A DNA stretch of 64,000 bases from assembly GCF_028463845.1 (NCBI RefSeq), contig NZ_CP116805.1, forward strand, positions 1,550,001-1,614,000, in the 5' to 3' direction. Origin of the DNA: Gimibacter soli (GTDB taxonomy: Bacteria > Pseudomonadota > Alphaproteobacteria > Sphingomonadales > Kordiimonadaceae). Under the pieces are notes generated by a model. That model was not told the DNA's origin and searched no databases. It saw only the letters and a list, made by a program, of their open reading frames with translations. How positions within the stretch are numbered: position 1 is the first letter of the stretch; every line of letters starts with the position of its first letter. This document shows positions 61,041-64,000 of this stretch, one piece after another. A program made the translations under genes and the position numbers.

Positions 61041-63221
61041 TCAATAACGGATGGTGAATTCTACGCCAAACCTGCGCGGGTAGGGCAGTACAGTGAAGCG
61101 CGTTGCCGATGTGGCGTCACCAACGATGCCACTCGGCTCGCTGTTATCGGTCAGGTTTTTGCCGTAGATCGCAAATTCATACTTGCCAGAAACATCGGCT
61201 ACTGCGATCCGTGCCCCGACATCCCAGAATGCGCCGATCTTGATGTTCGGGTCGTTCGCCGCCGTGATAAATTGCGACGAAGAATGCAGGGCATCACCAT
61301 GCACGAGCAGTTCAAGATTGTCGCCAAGCGGCACATTGTAATCCAGTGCCAGATTGTAGGTCACTTTCGGTGCCTCTATCAGGCGATTGCCTGATAGATC
61401 GATCCCTGCAAGCACGAGGTCTTTGAACTCGCCGTCCAGAATGCCGAGGCCGCCGCTGATCCGGAGATTGCTGGTCGGCATGGCGACCAATTCAAGTTCC
61501 AGCCCCTTCATGCGGGACGCCCCGGCGTTGACCAATTGCTGTGAGGTCACGCCCACCACATCGGTGAACTGCTGGTCCTTGAAATCGTACAGGAATGCGG
61601 AGGCATTGAGGGTAAGGCGACGATCCAACCATTGCGATTTCATGCCGATTTCATACGAATCGAGCTTTTCGGGATCGGCGACGCTCACATCGTTCGGGTC
61701 GACGAGGGCACCTCCATTGAAAGCACTGCTGCGATACCCCCGCGCAACCTGGCCGTAGACCATGGCATCGTCGCTCAAGCGTACTTCAAGCCCGAGCCGT
61801 CCTGTCGGCTCCTTGTCATGGTACTTGAGGTCCGGCTGCAGGTTGATCGTCGGGATTACTTGGAAATTGCTCAGGACGCCCTTGTCGTCGGTATAGCGCA
61901 ATCCTGCATAGACTGAGATCGCATCGTTGATCCTGTAATTGCCGTCAACATAGGCGGCATACGAGGTCCGTTTTTGGTCGTACCGCTGGTCGAGTGTAGG
62001 TCCGCCCACTTCATGGAACAGACTGTAAACAGTCTGGACGCCGATCTTGTCCTGATAGAAATACACACCGCCAATTAAAGAGAGGTCGCTGTCGCTGTTC
62101 GTGGCAATCCTCAGATCCTGGCTGATTTCCTCATTGTCTGCATGGAAGTCTATATGCAGCAAGTCGACAATAGAGCCGTCGGCATCCACGAGATTGAGGA
62201 AGCTGCCATTCACATAAGAAGTGATCGATGTCAGGGTACCGAACCCCAGATCCTTGTTCAGGGTGAGGTATCCGCCGGCGCCTCGCGCCTTGATGTCGCC
62301 CGACCTGTCGGTTGCCACTTCATGGTCACCGAGCGGCGCTCCCGTGAACGGATTTAAACGCGGATCGATGCCTAGTGCGTTTAGGCCACCTGCTGCGAGC
62401 CCGGTATTAACTGCCCCGATCGCTTTCGGCGAAGAGTCGGTGAAGAACAGACGCAAGGTGGCATCGAACCCTTCGTTGTCACGGTAGCCGAGGGTCAAGC
62501 GCCCGGCCTTGTGGTCGATGTTTGACAGATCCTGCCCGTCGGGGTTGGCGTTCTTGATAAAGCCGTCTGAGTTCGAATAATTGACGGCAACGCGCACCGA
62601 AAGCTTGTCGGCGACGAGCGGCACTTCACCAGCGGCCTTCACTTCCTTGAAGTTCTCGGAACCGTACCCGACCTGCAGCATGCCGTCGGGTTCGAATAGT
62701 GGGCCTTTGGAGATGAAGTTGATGGCGCCAGCTGTCGTGTTCTTGCCATAGAGTGTCCCTTGCGGGCCCCGCAGCACTTCGACCCGCTCCATGTCGAACA
62801 TCTGGGCGCCGCCAAGATATTGGGCACCGATATAGACCTCGTCATAGAAAACGCCGGTCGGCGAAATAGCATTCAAGTTGAAATCCGGGGTAGAAACGCC
62901 GCGCAGCGAGAATTTCGGCTGGGTTTCGTTGCCGAGTACAGAGACACGCAGGTTTGGCGTCTGCCTGGCAAGCTCGGTGCCGCTGTCGATCCGCGCATTC
63001 TTCATCGCGGATTCGCTGAAGGCCGCTACCGAAACCGGCACGTCCTGAAGGCGCTGCTCACGTTTCTGGGCGGTCACGACGATCTCTTCAAACGGAGAGA
63101 TTTCCGTTGCGGATTCCGCCTCGGCTTCGCCAGCCACCTCCGCTCTTGCTATCGATGTATGCGATACTGCTGTCAGCAGTGTTGCGGCCAACATATAACG
63201 TTGTTCAGTTAGATATTTCAT
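61041..63221 (-). CDS. TonB-dependent outer-membrane receptor (lipid operon)
   Basis: 726 residues. Signal peptide ending near SIARAEV, TonB box FEEIVVTAQKREQRLQDVPVSV, plug domain with VEVLRGPQGTLYGKNTTAG, and a barrel ending in the C-terminal aromatic RRFGVEFTIRY. First gene of the six-gene minus operon; its stop lies 23 bases before the lipase start. Since the operon degrades a glycerol lipid, this receptor probably imports an amphipathic substrate. Promoter region with paired TACAGTGTAAA words and a divergent TetR gene upstream. Confidence 0.93.
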   Translation of the reverse strand: MKYLTEQRYMLAATLLTAVSHTSIARAEVAGEAEAESATEISPFEEIVVTAQKREQRLQDVPVSVAAFSESAMKNARIDSGTELARQTPNLRVSVLGNETQPKFSLRGVSTPDFNLNAISPTGVFYDEVYIGAQYLGGAQMFDMERVEVLRGPQGTLYGKNTTAGAINFISKGPLFEPDGMLQVGYGSENFKEVKAAGEVPLVADKLSVRVAVNYSNSDGFIKNANPDGQDLSNIDHKAGRLTLGYRDNEGFDATLRLFFTDSSPKAIGAVNTGLAAGGLNALGIDPRLNPFTGAPLGDHEVATDRSGDIKARGAGGYLTLNKDLGFGTLTSITSYVNGSFLNLVDADGSIVDLLHIDFHADNEEISQDLRIATNSDSDLSLIGGVYFYQDKIGVQTVYSLFHEVGGPTLDQRYDQKRTSYAAYVDGNYRINDAISVYAGLRYTDDKGVLSNFQVIPTINLQPDLKYHDKEPTGRLGLEVRLSDDAMVYGQVARGYRSSAFNGGALVDPNDVSVADPEKLDSYEIGMKSQWLDRRLTLNASAFLYDFKDQQFTDVVGVTSQQLVNAGASRMKGLELELVAMPTSNLRISGGLGILDGEFKDLVLAGIDLSGNRLIEAPKVTYNLALDYNVPLGDNLELLVHGDALHSSSQFITAANDPNIKIGAFWDVGARIAVADVSGKYEFAIYGKNLTDNSEPSGIVGDATSATRFTVLPYPRRFGVEFTIRY

Positions 63222-63296
63222 GACTTCCCTCCCCGGATAAAATCTGAAACCCCTGATGCCCCAAACATCGGTGGGTTTGTGTACGTCGTATATAAT

Positions 63297-63350
63297 AATT
63301 TACACTGTAAAATTATAAGTCAATATATTTAGTGCATACAGTGTAAAAAT
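63297..63350. promoter_or_regulatory. Paired inverted operators between TonB and tetR genes
   Basis: TTTACACTGTAAA (63299-63311) is itself close to a palindrome, and TACAGTGTAAA recurs at 63337-63347 in the opposite orientation. Located 78-129 bases upstream of the TonB start, in an AT-rich divergent promoter region. Candidate operators of the TetR protein. Confidence 0.55.
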
Positions 63351-63464
63351 ATGCTTGGTTAATGTCGATACTTGTGTTGATGCCAATGTCGCGCTGCATG
63401 TGGGTTGGGCTGAAAAGCTTATGCGTGACTATAGGTTAGATGATGTTATGGAGAAACAGAGCGC

Positions 63465-64000
63465 GTGACCGAAACTGCAATGCCAACGAAGCGACGTGGA
63501 CGCCCGCGGGCCCATTCGACAGCTCTCGCAGCAGATCATGATAAGACGCGGCAGCTGATATGTGGGGCTGCGTTCGATTTATATCAGGCGGGGGGGCTAC
63601 CTGCGGTGAGTATCCGCGATGTTGCCAAACGTCTCGGTGTTTCTCCCATGATGCCTTACCGATACTTTCCCAGCAAAGATCATATCATGCAGGAAATGCG
63701 CGTGGTCGCGTTCCGCCAGTTTACGGCTTCGCTACGACGAGCACGTCTGAAGGCAAAACGACCGGAAGATAGCTTGGCCTATGTATGCAGCGCTTATCTG
63801 ATTTTCGCAGCGTCGAAACCACACCTGTATCGGCTGATGTTTGACCTGTGGGTATTTGACAACGTATCCCGGGCGAAGCAGGAATTTGGGGAAGGTGTTC
63901 ACTGGCAACCAGAATCATGGCGAGAAATCGAAGCGTCAATCATTTCCTATCTGCGCTTGGAGCATAGCACCGAAGAGACATCCGTACTGACAAACCTTGT
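63465..64000 (+). CDS. TetR/AcrR family regulator (3' end cut by window edge)
   Basis: Open frame from the GTG at 63465 to the edge, at least 178 residues. N-terminal basic arm (TKRRGRPRAH), then the TetR HTH with GLPAVSIRDVAKRLGVSPMM and PYRYFPSKDHIMQEM at about residues 45-75, followed by a helical ligand domain. GGAG lies 10 bases before the GTG; the ATG at 63480 has no site. Divergent from the lipid operon, so probably its repressor, perhaps sensing a fatty acid or acyl-CoA. The stop lies outside. Confidence 0.88.
   Translation, partial: MTETAMPTKRRGRPRAHSTALAADHDKTRQLICGAAFDLYQAGGLPAVSIRDVAKRLGVSPMMPYRYFPSKDHIMQEMRVVAFRQFTASLRRARLKAKRPEDSLAYVCSAYLIFAASKPHLYRLMFDLWVFDNVSRAKQEFGEGVHWQPESWREIEASIISYLRLEHSTEETSVLTNL

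Noticed and set aside
63560-63772. Short frames inside the TetR gene (63560-63772 plus, 63721-63939 minus)
   Set aside because: They overlap the TetR coding frame, which has a clear HTH.

Overview
The window is a Gram-negative, GC-rich chromosome segment. It encodes outer-membrane porin and TonB-receptor proteins, membrane-bound nitrate reductase, a cluster around an Anbu proteasome-like protein, and a tRNA-Thr(UGU) with encoded CCA. Gene content and order suggest an alphaproteobacterium; I cannot name a genus from sequence alone. The nar and Anbu blocks are visibly GC-rich. The stretch at about 40.2-44.9 kb, and to a lesser degree 54.4-63 kb, is AT-richer and looks acquired.

1-19.5 kb is a nitrate-respiration island. 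It runs moaA (cut by the left edge), a large NIT-Crp/Fnr fusion regulator, narK (two fused MFS domains), narG-narH-narJ-narI, a parvulin-like chaperone that has lost its PPIase domain, a beta-carbonic anhydrase, an outer-membrane barrel, moeA, nnrS, a group II PLP decarboxylase and mobA. Four copies of a TTGA-N6-TCA(A/G) palindrome lie in front of moaA, narK, the barrel gene and the nnrS/decarboxylase pair. They are probably the operators of the fusion regulator or of a relative. Moco genes, transporter, enzyme, chaperones and an NO-related membrane protein thus form one local regulon. No nitrite, NO or N2O reductase gene is in the window.

19.5-40.2 kb is a catabolic island. Nine genes on the minus strand form one tightly packed operon: M81 peptidase, TRAP DctM-DctP-DctQ, M28 membrane peptidase, GH172 (DUF2961), FucI/AraA-like isomerase, FGGY kinase and an HSL-type hydrolase. 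Facing or following it are a D-amino-acid dehydrogenase, an XRE-cupin regulator, a TonB receptor, an S12 serine hydrolase, RidA and an S33-type hydrolase. The set fits import and breakdown of a small conjugate with a pentose (possibly D-arabinofuranose) part and a peptide or D-amino-acid part. The region is bracketed by two related attachment-site-like sequences (19.68 and 40.14 kb).

40.2-45.0 kb is a small, AT-richer mobile-element remnant ending at tRNA-Thr. It has a MobA/MobL relaxase, an array of 21-bp-phased TGTAGCA iterons, two coupled small genes, an excisionase-like HTH protein and an unrecognised 354-residue protein. No integrase is present.

45.1-52.1 kb looks like backbone: trxC, then the ATP-grasp / alpha-E / transglutaminase / Anbu cluster, an RlmL-like rRNA methyltransferase and a DUF445 protein. 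At 52.35 kb a third, degenerate att-like sequence precedes an ECF sigma factor and a SnoaL-like lipoprotein gene.

54.4-64 kb is a lipid and glycerol operon on the minus strand: TonB receptor, monoacylglycerol-lipase-like hydrolase, glpK, acyl-CoA ligase, SDR and glpD. A divergent TetR gene runs off the right edge, and paired TACAGTGTAAA operators lie between it and the TonB gene. Together these genes could take up a monoglyceride-like lipid, cleave it, and feed glycerol to DHAP and the acid to acyl-CoA.
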